Shown: positions 24,467-33,510, counted from the first letter of the stretch. The stretch is DNA of 38,402 nt from Metabacillus lacus (GCF_009674805.1 NZ_WKKI01000040.1:1-38402); one strand, 5' to 3'. The notes: generated from the sequence alone by a model not told the origin. Translations and numbers: made by a program.

Positions 24467-25267
24467 AATCGAATTCTCAGGCTTTATAATGGATTCTCTC
24501 TCCATCATCAAATCATCAAGGCTTTTAAACACATAACCCTTTTTTTCCAGGTCTGTGATGGCCTGATCAAGGGCCTCTGCATTGTCTTTTGAGACAGTAT
24601 GCAGGAGAAGGATAGCCCCGGGATGAATCTGCTTCATAATATTGTCATAGGAGTATTTCCAGCCTCTTTGCGCATCAGTTTTCCAGTCAACGAATGCGAG
24701 AGACCAAAATACGGTTTGATATCCAAGTTGGCTCGCAGTGTCCAGCACTCTTTCGCTAAATATGCCTCTTGGCGGTCTCAGATACTGCGTACCCTTCTGT
24801 CCTGTCAGCTCCTCTACCCGCTTTTTCACACTGTCCAGCTCTTCTTTCAGCTTTTCATCACTAGTTTGTGTCAGGTCAGGATGATGCCAGGAATGATTGC
24901 CGACAATATGGCCCTCGGAAGACATTCTTTTCACTAAATCAGGCTGATCCTCCAAATAGTGTCCTGTTACAAAAAAGGTTCCAGGCACTTGATGTTTTTT
25001 TAATACATCAAGTACTTTGGCAGTATATCCGTTCTCGTACCCATTATCAAATGTAAGGTATATCTCCTTTTTTTGAATGTCTCCCAAATAAAAGGCCTGA
25101 TATTTTGCCAAAAGCTCATCAAGCTGAGCACCTGCAGATGCAGGTTCTTCGTTTTGGCTTCTTTTAAATCCCCAGTGAATAGGCTGATTGGAAGCCGCCA
25201 ATGCAGGTTGAACTGCTAAAAAGCTTATGAGAAGAAAACAAATAACACCTTTAAAACATCCAGTCAT
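24458..25267 (-). CDS. pdaA: PdaA, peptidoglycan N-acetylmuramic acid deacetylase (spore cortex)
   Basis: Exported NodB-type enzyme that deacetylates N-acetylmuramic acid after amidase action, a step towards muramic delta-lactam in the spore cortex; needed for germination in B. subtilis. 269 residues: signal peptide (about 1-25, ending A-L-A-A), the PdaA-specific N-terminal stretch I-H-W-G-F-K-R, then T-F-D-N-G-Y-E-N-G (Asp74; the usual second Asp is Asn, as in PdaA). Metal ligands His125 and His129 are in H-S-W-H-H, with R-P-P-R-G and L-L-L-H-T following. GGAGAGG lies five bases before the ATG. It marks the organism as a spore-former. In B. subtilis yfjT would follow directly; here a fumarase and two repeat blocks intervene. 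Confidence 0.93.
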   Translation of the reverse strand: MTGCFKGVICFLLISFLAVQPALAASNQPIHWGFKRSQNEEPASAGAQLDELLAKYQAFYLGDIQKKEIYLTFDNGYENGYTAKVLDVLKKHQVPGTFFVTGHYLEDQPDLVKRMSSEGHIVGNHSWHHPDLTQTSDEKLKEELDSVKKRVEELTGQKGTQYLRPPRGIFSERVLDTASQLGYQTVFWSLAFVDWKTDAQRGWKYSYDNIMKQIHPGAILLLHTVSKDNAEALDQAITDLEKKGYVFKSLDDLMMERESIIKPENSIAP

Positions 25268-25345
25268 GTGAACCTCTCCTATCCTTAATGTATCTATAGT
25301 TTTGGTTCACATGTCGTTTCAATACTTGTAAAACTTTTCCATAGC

Positions 25346-25375
25346 AAAAGGCACAGCTGTTAACTGTGCCTTTTT
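25346..25375. terminator. Intrinsic terminator upstream of pdaA
   Basis: AAAAGGCACAG and CTGTGCCTTTTT form an 11-bp stem, with T-runs on both strands. It isolates pdaA from leftward transcripts coming out of the repeat block. Confidence 0.75.
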
Positions 25376-25659
25376 ATACAAGTACTGCATGGGAATCAAC
25401 CTCTTTTTTGGTATATTTAGTTACTCAACTCCAGAGTCGGATAATCTACCTACGCCAATAGAGAGCTTGCTTCAATCTTTTGCGTTTTAAAGATCTGTTT
25501 CTTACAAAATTGCCTCTCGACATTTCTGCAACATGTTCGTGTACGTTCCACCATGCTTGGCCCTGGGCAGCTGCTGATTCTTTCATCTCAATCAGTCCCT
25601 TCGGGTATGGGTGCGTACGTTTTGCGATTACACTGATTCTTCATCAGCACATCTTTTCT

Positions 25660-26474
25660 TAAATATATCGGTTCCCGACGAGTGTTGCCTTCGTCATTTC
25701 TCCAAAATTCACTTTTTGTACGTTCCACAAGAAATCCTTTGAAGCTGCATCTAAATTCCGCAACTATCTCAGTCCTTTCCACGTTCTGACCGTACATTGG
25801 TTATTTTGTCGGGCGGGATTTCAGTTCTTAAATATATCGGTTCCCGACGAGTGTTGCCTTCGTCATTTCTCCAAAATTCACTTTCTGTACGTTCCATAAG
25901 AAATCCTTTGAAGCTGCATCTGAATGCTGCAACTTTCTCAGTCCTTTCTACGTTTTGACCGTACATTGGTTAATCTGTCGGTTTGGGAATCCAATTACTA
26001 TCTTATATATATCGGTTCCCGACGAGCGTTGCCTTCGTCATTTCTCCAAAATTCACTTTCTGTACGTTCCACAAGAAATCCTTTGAAGCTGCCTGTATGT
26101 TCCGCAACTTTCTCAGTCCTTTCTAGGCTTTGACCGTACATTCGTTCATTATCGGGTGGGAATCCGATTTTTAAATATATCGGTTCCCGACGAGCGTTGC
26201 CTTCGTCATTTCTCCAAAATTCACTTTTTGTACGTTCCACAAGAAATCCTTTGAAGCTGCCTCTAAGTGCTGCAACTTTCTCAGTCCTTTCTACGTTTTG
26301 ACCGTACATTCGTTCATTTGTCGGGTGGGAATCCAAATCTTAAATATGCCGGTTCCCGACGAGCGTTACCTTCGTCATTTCGCCAAAACTTACTTTTTGT
26401 ACGTTCTACTAAGAAATTCTTTGAAGCTGCCCTAACTGCTGCAACTTTCTCAGTCCTTTCTACGTTTTGCCGTA
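25660..26474. repeat. Five tandem copies of a ~170-bp unit
   Basis: Units begin near 25660, 25829, 26003, 26172 and 26341 (spacings 168-174 bp). Shared blocks are ATCGGTTCCCGACGAG, TTGCCTTCGTCATTTC, TTTGAAGCTGC and CTCAGTCCTTTC. On the minus strand a core of about 46 codons, from M-Y-G-Q to R-R-E-P-I-Y, stays open in the first four copies, and two copies fuse into a 112-codon frame (25998-26336). No ribosome site precedes any of these starts and the period is usually not a multiple of three. I therefore treat it as a non-coding repeat, with the open frames noted as odd. Confidence 0.9.
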
Positions 26475-26882
26475 CTCAAAATACTTTGTTTTTTCCTTAC
26501 CCGGGTAAAGGCTGCGAAAAGAACCATCTGACGAAATAAAGTTGTCACTGTGTACGCTTAACAACCTCTTGTCCTGAAGCTTGTTGTTACTCCAACTTGC
26601 TCAGTCCTTTCAGTGTTTTGCCGTACTTAAAACTTTTCAATCATCCTGCTGATGGAAAACTCGATCATGACGACCGGTTTTCTGCCAGGTGCCCCTGGTC
26701 ATCTTTCAGAATGCTTGTACGCCATACAATACGTTTACAGAAGGCACTGAAACATTTTCCACTGTTATCAGTTTCTTCATTATATTGTATTGTCGTACAG
26801 TTATGATATACCCGCCTCACACTCCATAAAACATTTTGTGAAGAATTTCTAAAGATTTTTTTAAGATTTATATGATGAGCAT

Positions 26883-28412
26883 TTACAGAAACACAGGCTC
26901 TTTACATGCTGCGAGCTTTTCAAGGGAAGTTTGTTCAATATCTTGATGCAGACTGCTACCGTGAGAATCCATTGTTACGACTGCAGTAAATCCGTCTACT
27001 TCAAGGTGCCACATGGCTTCCGGAACGCCGAACTCCATAAAATCAACACCTTTTACGCCTTTTATGCAATCTGCATAGTATTGAGCAGCTCCTCCGATTG
27101 CGTTTAAATAAACACCGCCATGCTCCTGCAGCGCTTTAAGAGTTTTTTGTCCCATTCCTCCCTTGCCAATCACAGCCCTTACGCCAAATTTCTTCATTAT
27201 ATCCCCTTGATAAGGCTCTTCTCTGATGCTCGTCGTCGGACCGGCAGCTTTGACATGCCAGCTTCCAGCTTCGTCCTTCATCATGACCGGTCCACAGTGA
27301 TAGAGAATTTGACCGTTCAGGTCCACAGGAGCTTCATTGCTTGATAAATGCTTATGAATTGCATCCCTTCCCGTATACATCATGCCATGGATCTTTACAA
27401 CGTCCCCAACCTTCAACCCTCTGATTTCTTCCTCTGATAAAGGAGCTCTTAGGACAATTTCCTTCTTATCTGCTTCAGTATGTTCTTCGGGGTTCCGATC
27501 AAAGGTAACTGTATCACCCTCCTGGTAAAACCATTCTCTAATAGATCCATCTTCAGCATGTATAGCTGCTCCCAGTCGACGGTACGCCCAGCAGTTATAC
27601 GCAACAGAAACAAAAAAGCTTGCTGGAATTCTATGCATGGCACCTATCTTGCAGCCTAACAGAGTAGTCTCTCCCCCAAAGCCCATCGTTCCGATCCCCA
27701 AAGTATTGCTATGCTTCATTATATATTTTTCCAGCTCATGCAGCTGCTCTATAGGGTTTACATCTTCCACACTCCTGAACAGCTGCTCCTTTGCAAGCTC
27801 ATATCCGCTGGACCGGTCTCCCCCAATGCCAACCCCGATAAAACCGGCACTGCAGCCTTGTCCCTGGGCCTGGTAGACTGAGTGGAGAATGCACTTTCTG
27901 ATTCCGTCAAGATCTCTTCCCGCTTTCCCCAGCCCTTCCAGTTCGCATGGAAGGCTGTATTGAATATTTTTATTTTCACACCCTCCGCCTTTCAGAATTA
28001 AGCGGACATCTATGTAATCATTTTCCCACTGCTCAAATTTTATAACGGGCAGCCCGTCTCCAAGGTTGTCCCCTGTATTTCCCCCGGTCAGCGAGTCAAC
28101 AGAGTTGGGCCGCAGTTTACTATCCTTGGTTGCCTGAGCAATTGCTCTTTTAATATCACACTTCATTTCTATTTGATTGGCGCCAACCGGCACCTTGATT
28201 TTAAAAGTAGGCAGTCCTGTATCCTGACAGATTGGTGATATATTTTCATCAGCCATCATAATATTTTCTGTAATTGTTGATAGGGACATTGCCGATCTCG
28301 TACCTGCACTCTCCATTGCCTTCGCTTTGCTAATCGCTCTCCGAACATCATTAGGCAGTCTCGTTGACGTAGCAACAATCAGCTCGTACACACTTTCATA
28401 AAATAATTTCAT
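26883..28412 (-). CDS. fumA: Class I fumarate hydratase (iron-sulfur)
   Basis: Converts fumarate and malate in the TCA cycle using a 4Fe-4S cluster. 509 residues with the two-domain class I layout. N-terminal catalytic domain: Cys62 in P-I-C-Q-D-T-G, Cys145 in K-G-G-G-C-E-N-K-N, Cys187 in G-Q-G-C-S-A-G and Cys254; the candidate cluster ligands lie among these. The C-terminal beta domain starts near 330 (L-S-E-E-E-I-R-G-L-K-V-G-D-V-V). G-K-G-G-M-G and D-S-H-G-S-S are seen near the end. GGGGGAG precedes the ATG. It sits between pdaA and yfjT, where the B. subtilis order as I recall it has no such gene, with repeat arrays on both sides. Confidence 0.92.
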   Translation of the reverse strand: MKLFYESVYELIVATSTRLPNDVRRAISKAKAMESAGTRSAMSLSTITENIMMADENISPICQDTGLPTFKIKVPVGANQIEMKCDIKRAIAQATKDSKLRPNSVDSLTGGNTGDNLGDGLPVIKFEQWENDYIDVRLILKGGGCENKNIQYSLPCELEGLGKAGRDLDGIRKCILHSVYQAQGQGCSAGFIGVGIGGDRSSGYELAKEQLFRSVEDVNPIEQLHELEKYIMKHSNTLGIGTMGFGGETTLLGCKIGAMHRIPASFFVSVAYNCWAYRRLGAAIHAEDGSIREWFYQEGDTVTFDRNPEEHTEADKKEIVLRAPLSEEEIRGLKVGDVVKIHGMMYTGRDAIHKHLSSNEAPVDLNGQILYHCGPVMMKDEAGSWHVKAAGPTTSIREEPYQGDIMKKFGVRAVIGKGGMGQKTLKALQEHGGVYLNAIGGAAQYYADCIKGVKGVDFMEFGVPEAMWHLEVDGFTAVVTMDSHGSSLHQDIEQTSLEKLAACKEPVFL

Positions 28413-28518
28413 CCCTGCTCCCCCAGTTCTCAGTTCTTTATATATGTAGAAACTTTCTTAATTTTTATTATACTTGCAGACATAATGAAGGGGAAGGTGT
28501 TTTGTACTCGCTTTCATA
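28413..28518. promoter_or_regulatory. Upstream region of the fumarase gene
   Basis: About 105 bases between the fumarase start and the first 324-bp repeat. It must contain the leftward promoter; TATTATACT at 28468-28475 reads AGTATAATAA on the minus strand, an acceptable -10-like box. No sure -35. Confidence 0.3.
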
Positions 28519-29280
28519 GAAAAGCGGAAGCGCCCGTTCAGCGGCGTATGGACTGGAGCACCCTAATCCAGCTGCGGCTCCTAGCCCCTCGTGTCATAAG
28601 CTGTACTGCTATGCGGCAAAAACCGCCGCGCCGCAGTCCATCTTATGCTTGTCGGGCCTGGGCAGTCGCCTCCGCTTTTTGCGTCTGAGATAAAGGAAAC
28701 ACGAAGAGCGAAAGCGATTACATGTTGACTTATCGCAGGGAAGGGGGCGAAGTCCACTAGCCGCTGGGTGCTGGCCGGCTAAGATCGGCACGTCCTGTGC
28801 CAATGCCGGCACTAGGACGTCCTGTCCGTCGAAGCTAGAAAATGAAAAGCGGAAGCGCCCGTTCAGCGGCGTATGGACTGGAGCACCCTAATCCAGCTGC
28901 GGCTCCTAGTCCCTCGAGTCATAAGCTGTACTGCTATGCGGCAAAACCGCCGCGCCGCAGTCCATCTTATGCTTGTCGGGACTGGGCAGTCGCCTCCGCT
29001 TTTTGCGTCTGAGATAAAGGAAACACGAAGAGCGAAGCGATTACATGTTGACTTATCGCAGGGAAGGGGGCGAAGTCCACTAGCCGCTGGGCGCTGGCCG
29101 GCTAAGATCGGCACGTCCTGTGCCAATGCCGGCACTAGGACGTCCTGTCCGTCGTAGCTAGACAATGAAAAGCGGAAGCGCCCGTTCAGCGGTGTATGGA
29201 TCTGAGCACCCTAATCCAGCTGTGGCTGAGGTTAATGAAACCCGAAGAACGTAATAATCACATATGTTGACTCAGACAAA
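28519..29280. repeat. Two full and one shortened copy of a ~324-bp GC-rich repeat
   Basis: Copies start with GAAAAGCGGAAGCGCCCGTT at 28519, 28844 and 29167. The first two are nearly identical over about 320 bp. The third keeps the first ~60 bp, then skips most of the unit to a TCACATATGTTGACT-like tail. Internal blocks include GCGTATGGACTGGAGCACC, CCGCCTCCGC-like and CACGTCCTGTGCC...GGCACTAGGACG, which fold on themselves. Open frames inside (for example 28609-28812 minus) change with single-base indels and are not genes. From memory, elements starting AAAGCGGAAGCGCC are scattered in Bacillus genomes. Confidence 0.85.
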
Positions 29281-29308
29281 AAAAAGAACCCACCTTAGGA
29301 TTCTTTTT
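29281..29308 (-). terminator. Intrinsic terminator of yfjT
   Basis: AAAAAGAACC and GGATTCTTTTT pair with one bulge; the minus strand continues with TTTT. It overlaps the yfjT stop codon at 29295. Confidence 0.7.
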
Positions 29309-29495
29309 CGCTGTCCCAGTCCTTCTGAAATCTCTTGAACTTCCCTTCCAGGTCATCCAGCATGGAGATCAGCCTGTCCACGTCTTCCAGCTCCGTGGAT
29401 TCCGGATCAAGTGAGTCAACTACTTCCATAAACATATTCAGTCTGTTTTTCAGATAATCTACTTGTGAGTCCTTATCGTTCACTGCATTTCCCAT
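29295..29495 (-). CDS. yfjT: SE1561 family small protein (YfjT-like)
   Basis: 66 residues, helical and acidic, matching the SE1561/YfjT pattern: N-D-K-D-S-Q-V-D-Y-L-K-N-R-L-N-M-F near the start, S-L-D-P-E-S-T-E-L-E-D-V-D-R-L-I-S-M-L-D-D-L-E in the middle, and K-D-W near the end. Function unknown. I chose ATG 29495 (M-G-N-A-V-N-D-K); GGAG is 11 bases upstream, while the ATG at 29504 is only two bases from it. It lies between pdaA and yfkAB as in B. subtilis, divergent from yfkAB. Confidence 0.85.
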   Translation of the reverse strand: MGNAVNDKDSQVDYLKNRLNMFMEVVDSLDPESTELEDVDRLISMLDDLEGKFKRFQKDWDSEKES

Positions 29496-29722
29496 TTGTT
29501 TCATCTCTCCTTTCAACGGTATCATCTTAGCTTATCCTGCGTTATTTGACAACAACCTTTAAACTGTTAAAATGTATAAAGCTTTGCTGTTACTTATGAT
29601 TTTAGGTTAACCATTTTTACAAAGATACGAGAAATCTAAGACGCGGGAGTTCACTGTTATGTACTTTCCCGCCACAAATTTCAATAGTTAAGAATACGCA
29701 GCCTTTTAAAAGGAGCACTATT

Positions 29723-30856
29723 ATGAATAAATTACTGGAAGCAAGAAGAGAGCATACACCCATTTCACCTGCTCATGATCCGTGGGAAGCTTACTTGGAT
29801 ATTGAGGAATATGGTAAGCCTGCTCTTACAAATATTGAATTTACTACTACAACGCTTTGCAATATGCGCTGTGCACATTGCGCTGTCGGTTACACACTTC
29901 AGCCCAAAGATCCAGAAGGGCTGCCGATCGAGCTGCTCTTGAAGAGGCTTGAAGAAATACCCCTCCTTCGTTCCATCAGCATTACAGGCGGAGAGCCTAT
30001 GCTTTCCAAAAAATCTGTTAAAGGCTATGTGGTTCCTCTTTTACAGTATGCCCACAGCAGAGGAGTACGAACACAAATGAATTCCAATCTTACACTGGAT
30101 CTGCACCGCTATGATGAGATTGTTCCCTATCTGGACGTTCTTCACATCTCACACAACTGGGGAACCATTGAGGAATTTGTGGAAACAGGGTTTGCCATGA
30201 TGGAACGGAAACCTTCCTATCAACAGCGTGAAGCATTGTTTCATAAAATGATTATGAACAGCCGGGAACTTGTGAAAGCAGGCGTTACAGTGTCCGCTGA
30301 AACGATGCTGAATAAAAAAACACTTCCTTATCTGGAAAGCATTCATGAACAGATTGTAAACGAGATGCATTGCCAAAGGCATGAAATTCACCCAATGTAC
30401 CCAAGTGATTTTGCAAGCAGCCTTAAGACCCTTACCCTCCCTGAAATCAGAGCAGCCATACACCACCTGCTGGATATCAGGGATCAGGAGACGTGGATGC
30501 TTTTCGGCACACTTCCCTTTTACTCCTGCAGTCAGGACGACGATGATATTAGCTTAATTCAAAGATTAAGGGAACAGAGGAATATCACAGTCCGAAACGA
30601 TCCTGACGGGCGTTCCCGCTTGAATGTGAATATCTTCTCTGGTGATGTTATTGTGACAGACTTTGGAGATACGTCTGCTCTTGGAAACATTAAGAAAGAC
30701 TCACTTACAAGCGTTTATGATAAGTGGAGTACAACAAAGCTGGCCAGTGAACTGAATTGCCACTGTCCGGCCGTCAAGTGTCTTGGGCCTAATGTGCTTG
30801 TCAAAAACTCCTACTATCCAGATATAGATTTTCAAAAAAGAACCTCAAGAATTTGA
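29723..30856 (+). CDS. yfkAB: Radical SAM protein, CxCxxxxC-motif family (YfkAB)
   Basis: 377 residues. The radical SAM cluster is bound by C-N-M-R-C-A-H-C (Cys46, Cys50, Cys53), with the SAM motif G-G-E-P at about 94. A second Cys set lies near the C-terminus: C-H-C-P-A-V-K-C, the extra motif that names the YfkAB family, which probably binds an auxiliary cluster. The substrate is unknown. Residue 45-55 spacing is the standard CxxxCxxC. AAAGGAG precedes the ATG by seven bases. Single gene, ended by a hairpin at 30875 shared with converging yfkD. Confidence 0.9.
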   Translation: MNKLLEARREHTPISPAHDPWEAYLDIEEYGKPALTNIEFTTTTLCNMRCAHCAVGYTLQPKDPEGLPIELLLKRLEEIPLLRSISITGGEPMLSKKSVKGYVVPLLQYAHSRGVRTQMNSNLTLDLHRYDEIVPYLDVLHISHNWGTIEEFVETGFAMMERKPSYQQREALFHKMIMNSRELVKAGVTVSAETMLNKKTLPYLESIHEQIVNEMHCQRHEIHPMYPSDFASSLKTLTLPEIRAAIHHLLDIRDQETWMLFGTLPFYSCSQDDDDISLIQRLREQRNITVRNDPDGRSRLNVNIFSGDVIVTDFGDTSALGNIKKDSLTSVYDKWSTTKLASELNCHCPAVKCLGPNVLVKNSYYPDIDFQKRTSRI

Positions 30857-30874
30857 ATAGAGCGGTAAGCAGAA

Positions 30875-30900
30875 AAAGCGGGGGCAGCACTCCCCGCTTT
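30875..30900. terminator. Bidirectional terminator between yfkAB and yfkD
   Basis: AAAGCGGGGG and TCCCCGCTTT pair around GCAGCAC, with T-rich runs on both sides, between two converging genes. Confidence 0.85.
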
Positions 30901-30906
30901 CTTCAT

Positions 30907-31695
30907 TTACCTTGGCTGATCTGTTAGTGAATATCCAAAGGAAATATGATCCTGGACCGGAATCCAGGCCCCGATTCCCTGTGAAGTGACATTCTGAACC
31001 ACAATGCTCTTTTTGTTTCCTTTTAAGACAATGTAAACTTCCCCGTAGGTGACTTTGCCTTTTTCATTTACTGCAGGAGCGTATGCGAAAAGATATCCCA
31101 TCTTCTTTAGGGGTACATTATAAATCTGATCTTTTTTTGTGCCTGCTCCAATGACTGTTTCAAAAGCCAGCGGCAGGCCTGATTTCTCAGCAGCCTTGAG
31201 CAGCATCATGTTCTTGACATCATCCTTCATCGGAACCTCTCCTGTAAGGCCGCCTGAAACAGACTTTTGCTCTTCCTGCTTATACGTAATCTGAACCGGG
31301 GCTGCGCCGCCGCGGTTATCGAAATAATTGGTGTTTACTTTTTGATACTCCCAGTTGGGAACTGTTTCACTTGATTCGTAATTTAATGCCCATTGTCCTA
31401 GATATATTTTCGCTCTGTATCCAAATGCCAGCGGGCTGTCTGAAATGGTTGTCTCATTCAGAATTTTGATTAAATCCGGATTCTGTATCTCAACGCTTGA
31501 ACTTTCCATTAAGTTTTTTGCCAGCTCGCTTGGCTGCAGATACGGGATGTTATGTGAAGGATTTGGATAGGTATTATCTTTAGAGATATCTAAAACAGAT
31601 ACAGGCAGCTTTTGCTTGGCTTCCACAGCATAAAAGGAGCTGGTAAAACCTAATGATAAGACCGCAATAATTGAAAATAGCACACTTTTCTTCAT
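30907..31695 (-). CDS. yfkD: YfkD-like exported protein
   Basis: 262 residues with a clear signal peptide (M-K-K-S-V-L-F-S-I-I-A-V-L-S-L-G-F, cleavage likely after A-V-E-A near 27). The mature part starts with a Pro-rich stretch (Y-P-N-P-S-H-N-I-P-Y) and holds I-Y-L-G-Q-W-A-L-N-Y and a C-terminal beta-rich portion (Y-G-E-V-Y-I-V-L-K-G). Function unknown; it is the conserved partner of yfkE in this gene order. GGAG stands before the ATG with good spacing. Separated from chaA/yfkE by a terminator, so it has its own promoter. Confidence 0.85.
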   Translation of the reverse strand: MKKSVLFSIIAVLSLGFTSSFYAVEAKQKLPVSVLDISKDNTYPNPSHNIPYLQPSELAKNLMESSSVEIQNPDLIKILNETTISDSPLAFGYRAKIYLGQWALNYESSETVPNWEYQKVNTNYFDNRGGAAPVQITYKQEEQKSVSGGLTGEVPMKDDVKNMMLLKAAEKSGLPLAFETVIGAGTKKDQIYNVPLKKMGYLFAYAPAVNEKGKVTYGEVYIVLKGNKKSIVVQNVTSQGIGAWIPVQDHISFGYSLTDQPR

Positions 31696-31848
31696 CCTAT
31701 TACTCCTTTCACTTGCTTTACAGCTAGTGTTTTCAGCATGTCTGAAGATTATCCGCTAATTTTTTTAACTAAATATTCACAAATATTGCTTAGTAGAGCT
31801 GTGCCTTGGTGTGGCGCCCCTTTCCAAATTCGTCCTACAAAAAAAATG

Positions 31849-31878
31849 GACTCTATGCCCGGCATAGAGTCGTTTTTT
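31849..31878. terminator. Bidirectional terminator after chaA/yfkE
   Basis: GACTCTATGCC and GGCATAGAGTC form an 11-bp perfect stem with a 1-nt centre; TTTTTTA follows on the plus strand and CATTTTTTTTG on the minus strand. Confidence 0.85.
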
Positions 31879-31891
31879 ATTCTGTCTCCTT

Positions 31892-32947
31892 CTATAAGAG
31901 GTAAAAACCAATTCCCATGATTACATAGGCTGCAAGCAATGTTGCCCCTTCGAACCAGTTTGTTTCTCCATCATTTGAGATTGCCACCATCAGCAGGACG
32001 GCTGTCCCCATTGCAACCAGCTCCGGCAGAGTAAATACAAGCGGCATGGAGACGGGAAACAACAGTGAAATCAGCACAAGTACCGGTGCTATAAACATGG
32101 CTATCTGCAGTGTAGAGCCAACAGCAATCTCCACAGCTATGTTCATTTTGTTTTTATACGCCATCACAATGGCTGAAGCATGCTCCGCAGCATTCCCGAC
32201 AATTGCCACAATGATCACCCCGATAAACAGCTCGCTCCATCCGAACTCTTCTCCTATCACTTCAAATGTGTGAACCAGGTTCTCCGATACATATGCAACC
32301 GCAACTGTTGCCAGCAGCAGAACAATGGTTGCTGTTTTTTTTGACCACTCCGGTTCTTCATGTTCATCAACTGCGTCCGTTTTATGCTGATAAACACCCC
32401 GGTGCGTCACAAGCCTGAAAAATAATGCGGCCATATAAAGGCCGATCAGAATAATGGATATTCCAATGCTTAATGAAAACGTTCTTTGCTCATTCATTTC
32501 CATTGCAAAAACTTCAGGTATGACAAATGCAACCAGAACAGCGAATACAAGCAAACCTGAATTATGCCTCGCATCATAAATATTAAATTCCTGCCGCTTA
32601 TGCTTTAAGCCTCCTACAAAGAAAGACAAGCCAGCTACCAGCAGCAAATTTCCAAGCACAGAACCTGTTAAGGAAGCCAGCACGACCCCTACCAGTCCGG
32701 CCTTTAGGGCAAAGATAGAAATAATCAGTTCAACTGCATTACCAAAGGTCGCATTTAAAAGGCCTCCTATACGCGGCCCTGCCACAATTGCCAGACTCTC
32801 CGTTGCTCTTCCCATGTATCCGGCAAGCGCAACAATCGTTAAACAGTAAATCACAAACATTAGAACAGGAGACCAGTGCATGAGACTTCCAACAACGGAC
32901 AAGGGAAGTCCTGCTGCCACCATCAGCATAAACAATCGATTTACCAT
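31892..32947 (-). CDS. chaA: Calcium/proton antiporter ChaA (YfkE)
   Basis: Exports Ca2+ in exchange for H+ across the cytoplasmic membrane (CaCA superfamily). 351 residues from ATG 32947, the length I recall for B. subtilis YfkE. About 11 hydrophobic segments in two inverted halves. The two alpha repeats with catalytic Glu are seen: G-N-A-V-E-L-I-I-S in the first half and G-N-A-A-E-H-A-S-A in the second. A charged loop at about 205-225 (D-E-H-E-E-P-E-W) joins them. AAAGGTGA stands four bases before ATG 32947; the open frame to 33043 has no ribosome site. Divergent from the flavin-type gene at 33074. Confidence 0.92.
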   Translation of the reverse strand: MVNRLFMLMVAAGLPLSVVGSLMHWSPVLMFVIYCLTIVALAGYMGRATESLAIVAGPRIGGLLNATFGNAVELIISIFALKAGLVGVVLASLTGSVLGNLLLVAGLSFFVGGLKHKRQEFNIYDARHNSGLLVFAVLVAFVIPEVFAMEMNEQRTFSLSIGISIILIGLYMAALFFRLVTHRGVYQHKTDAVDEHEEPEWSKKTATIVLLLATVAVAYVSENLVHTFEVIGEEFGWSELFIGVIIVAIVGNAAEHASAIVMAYKNKMNIAVEIAVGSTLQIAMFIAPVLVLISLLFPVSMPLVFTLPELVAMGTAVLLMVAISNDGETNWFEGATLLAAYVIMGIGFYLL

Positions 32948-33073
32948 AAAATCACCTTTACCTTCATCAAATTTATTTAAAGCAGAAAATTCCAATTCCA
33001 TAAGATATATACCCAAATGTATGAAAAATAGTAATTGAAGCATCTTAAATTTTGAAATGAAAGGAGTGATAAC

Positions 33074-33496
33074 ATGTCAGATACGAAGCAAAAAGTACTG
33101 AATATGCTCGACAAGCATTCTATTGGCACACTGGCAACAGTCAGAGACCAAAAGCCTTACACCCGTTTCATGCTGTTTTTTCATGATGAACTGACACTTT
33201 ATACAGCAACGAACAGAAGCTATGACAAAGTCGAAGATCTACAGGAAAATTCCAGCGTTCATATTTTACTGGGATATGAAGGAAAAGGTTTTCAGGATGC
33301 ATATGCAGAGATTGAGGGCAGGGCCTCCATTGAAGAAAGCGAAGAATTGAAAGCAAGGTTCTGGACTGATTCTCTAAAAGAATGGATCAGCAGTCCCAAT
33401 GATCCTGATTATGTATTAATTAAAATTCAGCCGGTATACATCCGCTACTTTGATAAAGCCGGAAGTGAACCTCAAGAAATCAAAAACCTCGCATAA
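33074..33496 (+). CDS. Pyridoxamine 5'-phosphate oxidase family protein (general stress protein 26-like)
   Basis: 140 residues with the split-barrel fold of the general stress protein 26 / PNPOx-like group, which binds FMN or a related cofactor as a dimer. Seen: H-S-I-G-T-L-A-T-V-R-D-Q-K-P-Y-T-R-F-M near residues 15-33, the strand L-T-L-Y-T-A-T-N, Y-D-K-V-E-D-L-Q-E-N-S-S-V-H, and E-I-E-G-R-A-S. True substrate and cofactor cannot be told. AAAGGAG lies before the ATG. The stop overlaps its own terminator. Confidence 0.87.
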   Translation: MSDTKQKVLNMLDKHSIGTLATVRDQKPYTRFMLFFHDELTLYTATNRSYDKVEDLQENSSVHILLGYEGKGFQDAYAEIEGRASIEESEELKARFWTDSLKEWISSPNDPDYVLIKIQPVYIRYFDKAGSEPQEIKNLA

Positions 33497-33510
33497 TGGC
33501 GAGGTTTTTT
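33483..33510. terminator. Terminator between converging stress-protein and OsmC genes
   Basis: AAACCTCGC and GCGAGGTTT pair around ATAATG, followed by TTT on the plus strand. It overlaps the stop codons of both converging genes. Confidence 0.85.

Larger units (their letters stand above)
25268..26882. other. 1.6-kb region without a supported gene, mostly tandem repeats
   Basis: Contains the terminator above, a degenerate echo of the ~170-bp unit at about 25538-25620, the five-unit array and another echo at 26598-26622. The last ~260 bases before the fumarase stop hold nothing recognisable; no clear fumarase terminator is seen. Confidence 0.6.

Noticed and set aside
25998-26336. 112-codon minus-strand gene
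   Set aside because: It is two ~170-bp repeat units read through; no ribosome site, and the frame shifts in other units. Kept only as a finding.
28609-29165. Minus- and plus-strand open frames of 67-100 codons
   Set aside because: They lie in the ~324-bp GC-rich repeats and change length with single-base indels between the two copies.
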